Part shown: in pieces, positions 19,083 through 26,608 of the stretch
Numbering within the stretch: position 1 is the stretch's first letter
Layout: each line of letters starts with the position of its first letter
Source: Cyclobacterium roseum
GTDB taxonomy: Bacteria > Bacteroidota > Bacteroidia > Cytophagales > Cyclobacteriaceae
Length of the DNA: 64,000 nucleotides
Assembly: GCF_010119225.1 (NCBI RefSeq)
Contig: NZ_WNKF01000001.1
Coordinates: forward strand, 124,001-188,000
Reading direction: 5' to 3'
The notes under the pieces: model-generated
Databases searched by the model: none
Seen by the model: only the letters and a program-made list of their open reading frames with translations
Told to the model about the DNA's origin: nothing
Made by a program: the position numbers and the translations under genes

Positions 19083-19443
19083 ACTTTGTGTTGATACCAA
19101 TATTCTACTCTATTTTTTAAAAGGAGATCAGGAAGTAGTCGAAATTATTTCGGACAAGGATCCAGTGATTTCATTCATCACAGAGCTTGAACTTCTTTCA
19201 TTTCCCAAAATATCCCCGGATTCGGAAGATACCATCAAAGGATTATTAAAGAATTGTATGATTATTGATATCAGATCAGAAGTCAAAGACCTGACAATTG
19301 AGATCCGTAGGAAATCAAAATTAAAGATTCCGGATGCTATTGTCGCAGCGACAGCATTTTATTCAAAATTACCATTATTAACGGCAGACAAGCAATTCAG
19401 GACAGTCGATGACTTGAATTTAATCATGTACGAAATCAATTAG
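19069..19443 (+). CDS. PIN-domain ribonuclease toxin (VapC-like)
   Basis: A 124-residue PIN-domain protein, predicted to be an Mg2+-dependent RNase that cleaves specific RNAs when free of its antitoxin. The four acidic residues are visible: D9 in CVDTNILLYF, E41 in FITELELLSF, D89 in KIPDAIVAATA and D107 in LLTADKQF. The chain is the usual length and intact, so the toxin is probably functional. The start overlaps the preceding antitoxin-like gene by 14 bp. Confidence 0.88.
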   Translation: MSGNRLCVDTNILLYFLKGDQEVVEIISDKDPVISFITELELLSFPKISPDSEDTIKGLLKNCMIIDIRSEVKDLTIEIRRKSKLKIPDAIVAATAFYSKLPLLTADKQFRTVDDLNLIMYEIN

Positions 19444-19837
19444 CACAGGGATTTCGATGGTTTGTTGCATGGCGGCGACGGTTTCAAACCAGTTATTAAA
19501 AGCCATAGCGGGAAGTAAAATCAAGATAGAATAGAGTGGAAAACGGGGGTAAGATTCTCCAACTATATATATCTTCAGATTTTCCCGGTGTTCCGGGAAG
19601 GAAGGTTTTTTTCAACAGGATTTTTTGAAATCAAAAAGTGCATGGATGAAGAAAAATAAATACTGATTCCACAATAGCTAAGCATTCTGACGGCTGAAAC
19701 AGCCTAGTCTGAATGCAGTGTTGAACCCTTGACAGGCTCAGGGTAAACTTCAATGAAACATTGATACAATGACTCTGTAAACCTGAAAATCGGATATAGA
19801 CAACTAGAAATAAGATCTCCAAAAGATATTATAACGC

Positions 19838-19984
19838 ATGGATAAGACTAAAACAAATAAAGAAGCATTCAAAACGGTGCCATTTTTCCGAGAGATTAAG
19901 GAACGAATAGCCAAAGAAACCTATGACATGACGTTTCAGGAATTGAAAGAATATCTGAAACACCGAAAATTGCGGACAAAGTAA
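19838..19984 (+). CDS. Small orphan ORF, 48 residues
   Basis: ATG 19838 to TAA 19982-19984 encodes MDKTKTNKEAFKTVPFFREI followed by KERIAKETYDMTFQELKEYL and a basic end. The charged helical pattern resembles the short antitoxin-like proteins often found next to toxin genes in this phylum, but no toxin follows. It could be an orphan antitoxin, a remnant or chance; base composition does not decide. It lies in a degraded 830-bp stretch after the PIN toxin. Confidence 0.4.
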   Translation: MDKTKTNKEAFKTVPFFREIKERIAKETYDMTFQELKEYLKHRKLRTK

Positions 19985-20024
19985 AAAAGCCGACCAGGGA
20001 TACTGGTTTTTCTCCTACTTCTAA

Positions 20025-20171
20025 GTCGGACTTACCGGTCTGACTGTGGATAGTGACAATGTGTCTTGTCATGGAGGTACTGGCCAGCTTTCCGTAGGGC
20101 CTTCAGGTAAAATGGTTAGCGTAAACCTCCAAGATTTCCCGGACTGGAACGATAATTTTGAAGCCGTATAA
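20025..20171 (+). pseudogene. Possible gene-end remnant
   Basis: An open frame with no ATG start reads LTVDSDNVSCHGGTGQLSVG, then PSGKMVSVNLQDFPDWNDNF and EAV before the stop. Amino-acid composition and the GGTGQLSVGPSGK turn pattern look like the end of a real protein rather than random translation, but I recognise no family. The rest of 19444-20276 (apart from the 48-residue ORF) holds nothing I can identify. Confidence 0.3.
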
Positions 20172-20276
20172 TAAAGGCCAAAGGATCGTTTATGGATCTC
20201 TCCATTCCATTTCTAATCAGTTTGGTTGACCGGAATTATTCTTTTCGCTTGGGTTAGGTGATTGTCATCCTCTGGG

Positions 20277-22370
20277 CTACTTCACGACTACTCTCACCCG
20301 ATCCAGATTAGGAATACGGGTGAAGGGCGTTTTCGTATCTCCATTTCGTTGAGAGACGGCTCTAAGTGTAATAAAATAGGTGCCCGGTTCCGAAAAGAAA
20401 TGGGTTCGGGTAAGGGTCACTTTGTGCTGATTCGAATCCCTAAGGTTTTCCTTCGCCAAAAAATCACCCGATCCATCCATATCCCAGGTTACATCCACCA
20501 GGCTTCCCTGATTTTCGGGTACTTCTATCTGAGCGGACAAGGTGACGTTTTCACCTACGGATACCGCTGCCCGCTGGCTTCCATCTACGTTGAGGTGGAT
20601 TACGGGTTGAATACCCTTTCTTTCATTGGCTTCATCAGGAACGATTACCTGGCCATCGGTAATTTTATAGTTGGTAGCCGCGGTGGGTGCGATTCCCTTT
20701 TCGACCCAATTGCTTAGGTCCAGCAGGGCCTGCTGCAATACTCCCAGGTAGCTGACAATATGGGTAGGATCACCGGGCACCGCAACGTCACCGTGATTGG
20801 CATGATCGGTAAACCACAATCTAAAATTATCTTCAAAGGCATCCCCCAGGGATTCTTTTACCTGGTTTCGATACCAGTCCGATTGCCAGGGATACGCCTC
20901 CGTATCCCACAGCGAACCCAGTAAAATCATTTTTCCCCTAAAATCCCCATTGGGTAGGGAACCCACCGTGGATTTTGTAAATAGAGGTCCGATCAGTGTA
21001 GGACGCTGGGGATAGACGGGGTTTCCGTTTGCATCCCTGAATTGATCCCATACCGCATACTCCGGGCCAGGTACCTGATGACGATGATAGGTTTGGGCGG
21101 CCAGGTAATCGCTGTTGTCGACCTGTACCTCGTTACCTATCTGGAGGGAAGCAGCAATTTTAGGGTCTATTGCATCTACTACTACCAGGTCATTGTCAAT
21201 GGATTTGAGTGCCAAAGCTTTCCCTTTTGTTTCACCCGATAGGATTTTGAGTTCCCCTCCTAAAAATTTCACCTCTGGCAGCCTCGAATCCAATTGAAAG
21301 GCGACCGGGATGGTATCCGTCTTTCGGTCCAGATTTTGCCAGGCGGCATCGGCCGTTCCACGGGCCCTGCCGGGGCCATTTGCTATAGTCAATCCCAACT
21401 CATACGCTTCCCTTTTGGTGATAATTTTTTTGATCCGGGCTTTCTGTTGCAGGCGATCCTTCTCAATCGTTTCGTATTTGTCCTTTCCCAGGTAACCGGG
21501 TACCGTCCAGAAATCAGTGAAATAAGCCATATCGGCCATTTTCATTCCTTTAAATATAGCCGGAAAAGCATGTATCCCCATTTTTTCATAGTTGAACCAT
21601 GCCTGTTTGGGAAAGCCCATCTTCGTAACTTCCATAAGGGCCGCTTTCTCCAACGGGTTTAGCCCGGCGTACATATCGCCACCCCCTGCTTCAACGGCAT
21701 CCGCAATCTGTGGTAACTTATCCTGTAATACCCGCATCGCATGCATGCGTACCGTAAATACGTTGGGGATGGCCATGGGCGAACCGGCCACGTACGGCAC
21801 GGCTCCGTCCCAGGTATCGGTGTTTTCAAAACCACCTATGGTCCGATAGGCTCCGCCACTACCACCAAATGCATAACCGAACGGCCTCTGATCGGCAGGG
21901 TAAATTTGCCTGGCCACTGTTCTGGAGAACGCTGCACTGGCGGCATTGGCTTTAAATGGATTATAAAGGGGATCGGCACCGAATCCGGGGTTTCCGCCAC
22001 CATTGGTCTCTATAAAGTAAGCACCATTTTGAATAGAAAAACTGATTTTGTCTTCTTCTCCTGTAGCACCCTGAGACAGGTTTTCGTTGTCGGGTATTGG
22101 GGTAATGTACTGAAAGAAGCGACCCTCATAGTTTTCCTCTTGCGGAAAGTAAAAAGAAAACCGGGTGTCAGTACCTTCAAATCCACCATGCACATATCGA
22201 TGCCTTAGTGGGGTATCCCGCCACTCGTCAATGTCTACATAGGGTTGCGCGAATAGGGAATCGGTAGCCGTAAATTTCCATTCGGTAGTTAACAAACTGG
22301 TCTGCGCAAATCCTGATTCGCCACATGCGACAAGGATGGCACTCAACAGGACGAATTCTATTTTTCTCAT
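20277..22370 (-). CDS. Exported tannase-like alpha/beta-hydrolase with C-terminal PKD-like domain
   Basis: A 697-residue lipoprotein (lipobox LVAC near residue 16). The central region has the nucleophile-elbow motif FGYAFGGSGGAYRTIGGF (GxSxG type) followed by DTWDGAVPYVAG, reminiscent of tannase/feruloyl-esterase-like hydrolases that cleave carboxylic esters. The acidic and histidine partners may be in FTDHANHGDVAVPGDPTHI. Residues from about 590 (VTLSAQIEVPENQG, VTWDMDGSGDFLAKE, FSEPGTYFITLRAVS) form a PKD-like beta-sandwich. It is downstream of, and on the same strand as, the GH79-like gene and may belong to its regulon. Enzyme class moderate, substrate unknown. Confidence 0.7.
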   Translation of the reverse strand: MRKIEFVLLSAILVACGESGFAQTSLLTTEWKFTATDSLFAQPYVDIDEWRDTPLRHRYVHGGFEGTDTRFSFYFPQEENYEGRFFQYITPIPDNENLSQGATGEEDKISFSIQNGAYFIETNGGGNPGFGADPLYNPFKANAASAAFSRTVARQIYPADQRPFGYAFGGSGGAYRTIGGFENTDTWDGAVPYVAGSPMAIPNVFTVRMHAMRVLQDKLPQIADAVEAGGGDMYAGLNPLEKAALMEVTKMGFPKQAWFNYEKMGIHAFPAIFKGMKMADMAYFTDFWTVPGYLGKDKYETIEKDRLQQKARIKKIITKREAYELGLTIANGPGRARGTADAAWQNLDRKTDTIPVAFQLDSRLPEVKFLGGELKILSGETKGKALALKSIDNDLVVVDAIDPKIAASLQIGNEVQVDNSDYLAAQTYHRHQVPGPEYAVWDQFRDANGNPVYPQRPTLIGPLFTKSTVGSLPNGDFRGKMILLGSLWDTEAYPWQSDWYRNQVKESLGDAFEDNFRLWFTDHANHGDVAVPGDPTHIVSYLGVLQQALLDLSNWVEKGIAPTAATNYKITDGQVIVPDEANERKGIQPVIHLNVDGSQRAAVSVGENVTLSAQIEVPENQGSLVDVTWDMDGSGDFLAKENLRDSNQHKVTLTRTHFFSEPGTYFITLRAVSQRNGDTKTPFTRIPNLDRVRVVVK

Positions 22371-22392
22371 GGTGCTTTTTGGGTTTCCCTTT

Positions 22393-22530
22393 TTAATGAT
22401 TTTTCGAAAGGTGGCCCTTCATTTTCCTGGCCATGACGCGCATGGCCCAATCCGGGTTGACTCGGTACATATAATCCATTATGCCATTTCCACCTCCGGT
22501 AACCAACCATAATTTATCGGCGATCTTCAT
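22393..22530 (-). pseudogene. Internally deleted short-chain dehydrogenase (SDR) remnant
   Basis: A 45-codon open frame (ATG 22530, TAA 22395-22393). It starts MKIADKLWLVTGGGNGI, the first strand and TGxxxGI nucleotide-binding loop of an SDR oxidoreductase, and then jumps straight to MDYMYRVNPDWAMRVMARKM and a short basic tail typical of an SDR C-terminus. About 200 or more central codons, including the Tyr-x-x-x-Lys site, are missing. It lies between the GH79-like and tannase-like genes in the same orientation, which suggests an in-frame deletion inside a former three-gene operon. Confidence 0.65.
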
Positions 22531-22533
22531 GTC

Positions 22534-24054
22534 TTAAATATTGCTGAAGGTCAAAAACAGGATGCTATGAGATGGCATCACCAATTCTCCTGGCTGCACC
22601 TTTTTACCCTGGATTTCAGGTAAGGTATTATCGGATTTGAGTTGAAGTACTTCCCCATTCAGTTTGACCTCTTTGGAAAGAATGTCATCCGCCGTGAGCA
22701 GGTACTGCACGGCATCCGTTGGGATGTGAAAGGAGGTCTCGGTATCTCTTGGATTTACCAACAACACGGCATAGCCATTGGAAGCATTTTTCAAATTGTG
22801 CACAAATAGGTCGGGTCCATCCATAGGAGCTTTAGCATCGTATACCTGATTTCCCATGAATTTACTCCACAGCAAGGCGGCCCAATAATTAGGTCGTGGG
22901 TTGTGGGTGTCCTGTTCAAGCAAGGCGTACTCACTGGCCGCCAGTGTATTGTGCATGACCACTTGTACGCCTTTTCTGGCCAGTCTCCCCAGCTGTTTCA
23001 GGTAGCGGAAGCTATCTACATAGGTAGCTGCCCAGGGATTTCCCCCGCAGGCCGCTTCAGCGGTTTCAGTCAACCATAGGGGAGCATTGGGTAAATACCG
23101 GTCTCTGGCTTCTTCATAGTAAGCAAATCCTTCTTCAGTCTTTGAAAGCCATTCCTCGCTCAATGCATTTTCCGGGGTAAGTTGCCCCATGCATCGTTGG
23201 GAGACGCCTCCGTAGTAATGGTAGCTAAAAATCTCAAATTCCGGTGCCGGACTGGCCGTAAGAATTTTGTCGGTGGTTAGGGTAGAATCGATTCCCGGGA
23301 TGATTCCCCCTTCACCGGTCGATCCGGGCCCCATGATCTTCATCTCCGGAGCAGCCTGGGATACGAATGCTTCGAAAGCCGCAAAATCTTCTGCGTATTG
23401 CGCCGCGTCATACCCTTCGGGTGCGCCGCCATGGCTGGCATGGGAGGGTTCATTGAACATCTCCGCAGCATGGATTGCTCCACCTATGGAATGGGTGTAG
23501 TCCAAAAGCGGTGCTGCCTGTGCAGCCGTCCAGTCCCCGTTGGCATCCCGTATGCCTTCACTGTTGGCAAACGAGGTAACCAATCTGGCGTCCATGGCCT
23601 TGCAAAAATCGATAACGCCTTTCCATTCAGCCCTGGTCAATACATTTTCATACCCTTCGGGCGCCTGGCTCATTTTCGGCTCGTCGTTGTCCTGAAAATA
23701 CGTGGTATTGGCCCAAGTGCCGCTTACCCGAATGTACATGGGGCCTAATGCCTTTGAAAGGGTACGTAGTTTTTCGTCATATAGGTTGATTGACGGGATG
23801 CTTTGCTTGAGACCGGCAAAACCAAGGGCCTGAACCTTGGCCGTATCAATTTCACTGTAGGGAACCCAGAAATCGCCACCGACCACTTCGCACATCTCTA
23901 CATTGACAGATTGGTAGCGTTCATCCACTTCAGCAATCCGTTCCATTTCGGAAAAGTCAAAAAGGGCAGAAGTTTCCACTGTCTCTTTTTCGCTGGCACA
24001 GGAAAGGTTCAGCCCGGCCAGCAGTATTGCCAGGTATTTTGGTATCGATTTCAT
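22534..24054 (-). CDS. Glycoside hydrolase, GH79/heparanase-like, lipoprotein
   Basis: A 506-residue exported retaining glycosidase of the (beta/alpha)8 type. The lipoprotein signal ends LNLSC at residue 19. GPMYIRVSGTWANTTYF matches the strand-2 signature of GH79 beta-glucuronidase/heparanase-like enzymes. The acid/base glutamate is E202 in AAEMFNEPSHA and the nucleophile E330 in LWLTETAEAACGG. A C-terminal beta-sandwich (about residues 420-506) follows. Likely substrates are glucuronic-acid-containing glycans, which is an inference from the family. It diverges from the Nudix-type regulator, and the shared promoter region contains a perfect palindrome, so it is probably substrate-regulated. 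Confidence 0.78.
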   Translation of the reverse strand: MKSIPKYLAILLAGLNLSCASEKETVETSALFDFSEMERIAEVDERYQSVNVEMCEVVGGDFWVPYSEIDTAKVQALGFAGLKQSIPSINLYDEKLRTLSKALGPMYIRVSGTWANTTYFQDNDEPKMSQAPEGYENVLTRAEWKGVIDFCKAMDARLVTSFANSEGIRDANGDWTAAQAAPLLDYTHSIGGAIHAAEMFNEPSHASHGGAPEGYDAAQYAEDFAAFEAFVSQAAPEMKIMGPGSTGEGGIIPGIDSTLTTDKILTASPAPEFEIFSYHYYGGVSQRCMGQLTPENALSEEWLSKTEEGFAYYEEARDRYLPNAPLWLTETAEAACGGNPWAATYVDSFRYLKQLGRLARKGVQVVMHNTLAASEYALLEQDTHNPRPNYWAALLWSKFMGNQVYDAKAPMDGPDLFVHNLKNASNGYAVLLVNPRDTETSFHIPTDAVQYLLTADDILSKEVKLNGEVLQLKSDNTLPEIQGKKVQPGELVMPSHSILFLTFSNI

Positions 24055-24076
24055 AAAAACGCATTTGACTAGGAAC

Positions 24077-24084
24077 CAAAAGTA
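24077..24084 (-). promoter_or_regulatory. Candidate -7 element of the GH79-like gene
   Basis: On the minus strand this reads TACTTTTG, an exact match to TAnnTTTG, 23 bp upstream of the ATG. No TTG is present at the usual -33 distance; that position is covered by the palindrome at 24097-24118, so initiation may depend on or be blocked by the regulator. Confidence 0.5.
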
Positions 24085-24096
24085 TTAAAATTTTTT

Positions 24097-24118
24097 ATTG
24101 TATAAAAAAATATACAAT
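24097..24118. promoter_or_regulatory. Perfect palindromic operator between regulator and GH79-like gene
   Basis: ATTGTATA (24097-24104) and TATACAAT (24111-24118) are perfect inverted repeats separated by AAAAAA. The centre is 53 bp upstream of the GH79-like ATG and about 120 bp from the regulator ATG. Nudix-derived regulators (NrtR/AraR type) bind AT-rich palindromes in the promoters they control, so this is the expected site for the adjacent regulator. Confidence 0.65.
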
Positions 24119-24226
24119 ATATTTTATATTTTTTTACTAATATTGCTATCAATCACGGGAGCACGCTTGGTTTACTCGAAGTAGCTTACATCTATTAGAT
24201 AATTGGCACCATTTACTGGTATTCGT

Positions 24227-24958
24227 ATGGACGTATTGAGCGATAAAAACTATATGCCACAGGTAGCGATCGATTGCGTAATCTTCGGTTATGAGAATCG
24301 CCAATTGAAGGTTTTGCTTTCCAAACTGGCTTTCAAGGGCAACTTTTATGCGCTTCACAGCGGCTTTATTAAGCAGGAAGAGGATCTTGATGAGGCTGCC
24401 AAGCGAATTTTGGAAGACCGAACCGGCTTTCAAGATATTTACCTGCAGCAGTTCAAGGTTTTTGGCAAGGCTGACAACAAACGGAAGCAGTTTTTGGATT
24501 CCCTGATAAAATCGAATTATTCCGAAGACCAAAAATTTATCACGAAAACGAAAAATGCCAATGCGTATGCCTGGTTTACAAAACGTTTTATTTCCATTGG
24601 TTACTATGCCCTGGTGGATATGAAACGAGCTACTCCCAAACTGACTCAGTTCGACGTTTCGATAGACTGGTATCCCATTCAGGAAGTACCCGAAATGATC
24701 ATGCACTACGACGAGGTGTTTCAAGAAGCATTAGCGGCACTCCGGGCAGACATCGATCATAAGTTCAATGCCTTCAATCTACTTCCAGAGAAGTTTACGA
24801 TGAAGGAAGTGCAACAAATTTATGAGACGATATTTGAAAAGGAATTTACCCGCAGCAACTTTCAAAAGAAAATTTTGGATATGGATGTACTAGAGCGTTT
24901 GGAAAAAAAGTTAACCGGAGCGAAAAACAAAGCGCCCTATCTTTATAGACTGAAATAA
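24227..24958 (+). CDS. Nudix-derived transcriptional regulator (NrtR/AraR-like)
   Basis: A 243-residue protein from ATG 24227. The N-terminal Nudix fold (VAIDCVIFGYENRQLKVLLSK; box at residues 46-68, GFIKQEEDLDEAAKR then ILEDRTGF) has lost catalytic glutamates: the REUxEE core reads R60-I-L-E-D-R, so it should bind but not hydrolyse a ligand. The C-terminal about 75 residues (FTMKEVQQIYETIFEKEFTR, NFQKKILDMDVLERL) form the winged helix of this regulator family. Related proteins sense ADP-ribose (NrtR) or arabinose (AraR in Bacteroides). Divergence from the GH79-like gene suggests a sugar or sugar-acid effector. Confidence 0.88.
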   Translation: MDVLSDKNYMPQVAIDCVIFGYENRQLKVLLSKLAFKGNFYALHSGFIKQEEDLDEAAKRILEDRTGFQDIYLQQFKVFGKADNKRKQFLDSLIKSNYSEDQKFITKTKNANAYAWFTKRFISIGYYALVDMKRATPKLTQFDVSIDWYPIQEVPEMIMHYDEVFQEALAALRADIDHKFNAFNLLPEKFTMKEVQQIYETIFEKEFTRSNFQKKILDMDVLERLEKKLTGAKNKAPYLYRLK

Positions 24959-25142
24959 CGGAACCGTCATTTTTGGCAGGAGAATCCCTTCCTTTCTTAC
25001 CCCCAAATAGAATAAAATGAGATAACTAAATTGGTATGAGATGAGAAGAAGAGAGACAATAGTGGCGAAGGTAGGATAATTTTGGATTTCTGAACAGGAC
25101 TGCTGAGGTTTTTACAATCTCGGTGGTCTTTCGTTTAATTCT

Positions 25143-25334
25143 TCAAAAACTTTTACCCAGGCTGATCCCCACATTGAATGGGAAAAAACGGATGGGTTTT
25201 TCAGCAAATTCGGAACCTTCAAAATTAAGCATAGGGGTGTAATCAGCCCTGAAAAAAAATCCACCCTCTGGTTTTTGATACCTGTAACCGATTGTCATTG
25301 TTATAGATTTATCCCAAAAAACTACCGATGACGT
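25143..25334 (-). pseudogene. 3' remnant of an outer-membrane beta-barrel protein gene
   Basis: About 63 codons reading SITMTIGYRYQKPEGGFFFR, ADYTPMLNFEG and a C-terminus PFNVGISLGKSF with terminal aromatic, as in outer-membrane barrels. This matches the last strands of a barrel protein widespread in Bacteroidota. Upstream, the frame runs straight into a GC-rich hairpin and low-complexity Pro/Gly codons, and no signal peptide or earlier strands are found, so the 5' part is missing. Confidence 0.6.
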
Positions 25335-25344
25335 ATTTTTACCA

Positions 25345-25384
25345 CCCCCGGGCCCCCTCCTGAAAACAGGAGGGGGCCCGGGGG
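25345..25384. repeat. Perfect GC-rich inverted repeat (interspersed palindrome)
   Basis: An 18-bp arm of almost only C and G (25345-25362) and its exact complement (25367-25384) are separated by AAAA. The composition differs sharply from the AT-rich surroundings. Such C/G palindromes recur between genes in many Bacteroidota genomes. It sits at the broken edge of the outer-membrane protein remnant. The following stretch (25422-25747) has no gene; it contains two nearby copies of AACACCGGCAA near 25600-25630. Confidence 0.75.
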
Positions 25385-25747
25385 GAGGTGATTTGATGCC
25401 ATTCTTTATTTTTTTTAACATTTTGATTTTTAAATTAGGTCGAACTCACGTTACTTCCCGAAAAATAGAAGCCGATTATCCTTGATTTCCTATCCGAAAT
25501 CCTTATTTTGGTTATTGAAAACCGAGAGTCGGGTGGCGCATGGTTTGTGTGCAAGCAACCATCCTTTTGAGATAGGGATATTAGCCACCACTTTCTGATC
25601 AAACACCGGCAACGAAAACACCGGCAATACTATTACGAATGATAACCGGGAGATTGCTGATTAATGGACTATTCAAAGCATCGGATAGGGGATTTATTGA
25701 CAGATTCCCGCAACGAAAAATAATTTACATTTTAATCCTGTAAGAGC

Positions 25748-26194
25748 ATGGAAGAAGACGTTCAAGATTCGATGTGGCCTTTGCCAAAATTTTACTTTTC
25801 CGTTAGATTTGATTCGATGGAAGATGCAGTGGTGTTTCAGGAGGTGACTGGCCTGGACGTGAAAACGGATACAATCGGTTATCGACATAATCAATTTTCT
25901 TCAATCAAAATGCCGGGGATTGCCAAAGGGAGCACGGTAACACTAAGAAAAGGGATTTTTCAGTCCGATACCCATTTCTATGCCTGGTACAATGCCATTA
26001 GTATAAATACGATTAAACGAGAAACGGTAACCATTCAATTGTTAGATGAGAACGGTCACCCATCGATGACCTGGAATTTACTGAATGCCTGGCCCATAAA
26101 AATCACAGGTACTGATTTGAAATCCGAGGGCAATGAAATTGCGGTCGAGTCCATGGAGTTGGCGCACGAAGGATTAACGATTGTGAATGGATGA
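25748..26194 (+). CDS. Orphan phage-tail/eCIS inner-tube protein
   Basis: A 148-residue protein of the conserved tail-tube family (T4 gp19-like; also the tube of extracellular contractile injection systems such as Afp and PVC). Matching features are PLPKFYFSVRFDSMEDAVVF with FQEVTGLDVKTDTIGYRH, FSSIKMPGIAKGSTVTLRKG, FYAWYNAISINTIKRETVTI and WNLLNAWPIKITGTDLKSEG, followed by VESMELAHEGLTI. No sheath, baseplate, spike, ATPase or tape-measure gene lies within the window. It is intact and has its own ATG. It could be a relic of a larger cluster or a stand-alone tube protein; function here is unknown. Confidence 0.88.
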   Translation: MEEDVQDSMWPLPKFYFSVRFDSMEDAVVFQEVTGLDVKTDTIGYRHNQFSSIKMPGIAKGSTVTLRKGIFQSDTHFYAWYNAISINTIKRETVTIQLLDENGHPSMTWNLLNAWPIKITGTDLKSEGNEIAVESMELAHEGLTIVNG

Positions 26195-26297
26195 AAGGTG
26201 GTTTTTGGACTATTAAAGATAGATAGGAATAGATAATAAATAATCAAAAAGTAGCGTCCCCTCCAATAGCCGTTAAAATGCTCGTTTGGAAAACGAA

Positions 26298-26328
26298 AAC
26301 GCCATCATTGCTGTGCGGTGATGGCGTT
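26298..26328 (-). terminator. Hairpin terminator on the minus strand
   Basis: Perfect 10-bp arms AACGCCATCA (26298-26307) and TGATGGCGTT (26319-26328) with an 11-nt loop. On the minus strand the stem is followed by TTTCGTTTTCC, while on the plus strand no T-run follows. It lies downstream of the tRNA-like remnant read on the minus strand, as expected for a tRNA transcript. Confidence 0.55.
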
Positions 26329-26386
26329 GCAACCAATCCTTATGGCTACAGATCGGTCCCAGGACACTTCCTTCCGGATGTTAGTA

Positions 26387-26466
26387 GGTGGATCATCGGA
26401 ATCGAACCCCCAAATGCGTTCTTGGTTTACAAGGAACCAGTACCCTCTTAATCAATTGCCTACTGC
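26387..26466 (-). pseudogene. Degenerate tRNA-like sequence (Thr-UGU-like)
   Basis: Read on the minus strand it has a T-loop GGTTCGATTCC, an anticodon-like segment CTTGTAAACCAAG and a D-arm-like AATTGATTAAGAGGG, and ends GATCCACC. The T-stem fails to pair (GGGGG against CCGAT), the anticodon arm carries two extra bases and the variable region is about 11 nt, so it cannot fold into a normal tRNA. It looks like a decayed tRNA-Thr or an attachment-site scar. The remainder of 26195-26554 shows only the hairpin above. Confidence 0.4.
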
Positions 26467-26554
26467 TTTAGCTTTAGGAAATGAGATTTTTTCCCTATCA
26501 AAGGCTTTAGCCAAATCAGTGCTCCCAATTGCATTCAAGTCCAAGCTAATCAAA

Positions 26555-26588
26555 AAAAGGCCTCCCATCACCCGATGGAAGGCCTTTT
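26555..26588 (-). terminator. Terminator of the aldehyde dehydrogenase / TPP-enzyme operon
   Basis: AAAAGGCCT and CCATC (26555-26569, one bulged base) pair with GATGG and AGGCCTTTT (26574-26588), loop ACCC, flanked by A-run and T-run. It starts 21 bp after the stop of the minus-strand aldehyde dehydrogenase and could work in both directions. Confidence 0.8.
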
Positions 26589-26608
26589 CGAATGGGATTT
26601 ATCTGAGT

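Noticed and set aside
19419-19506. Short minus-strand frame starting MAFNNWFETVAAMQQ across the PIN toxin end
   Set aside because: Plausible-looking but overlaps the toxin's 3' end and has no recognised homologue; treated as chance.
25335-25421. N-terminal extension of the outer-membrane fragment through the GC hairpin (Pro/Gly-rich)
   Set aside because: The Pro-Gly codons are only the translation of the palindrome; there is no signal peptide, so it is not a genuine gene start.
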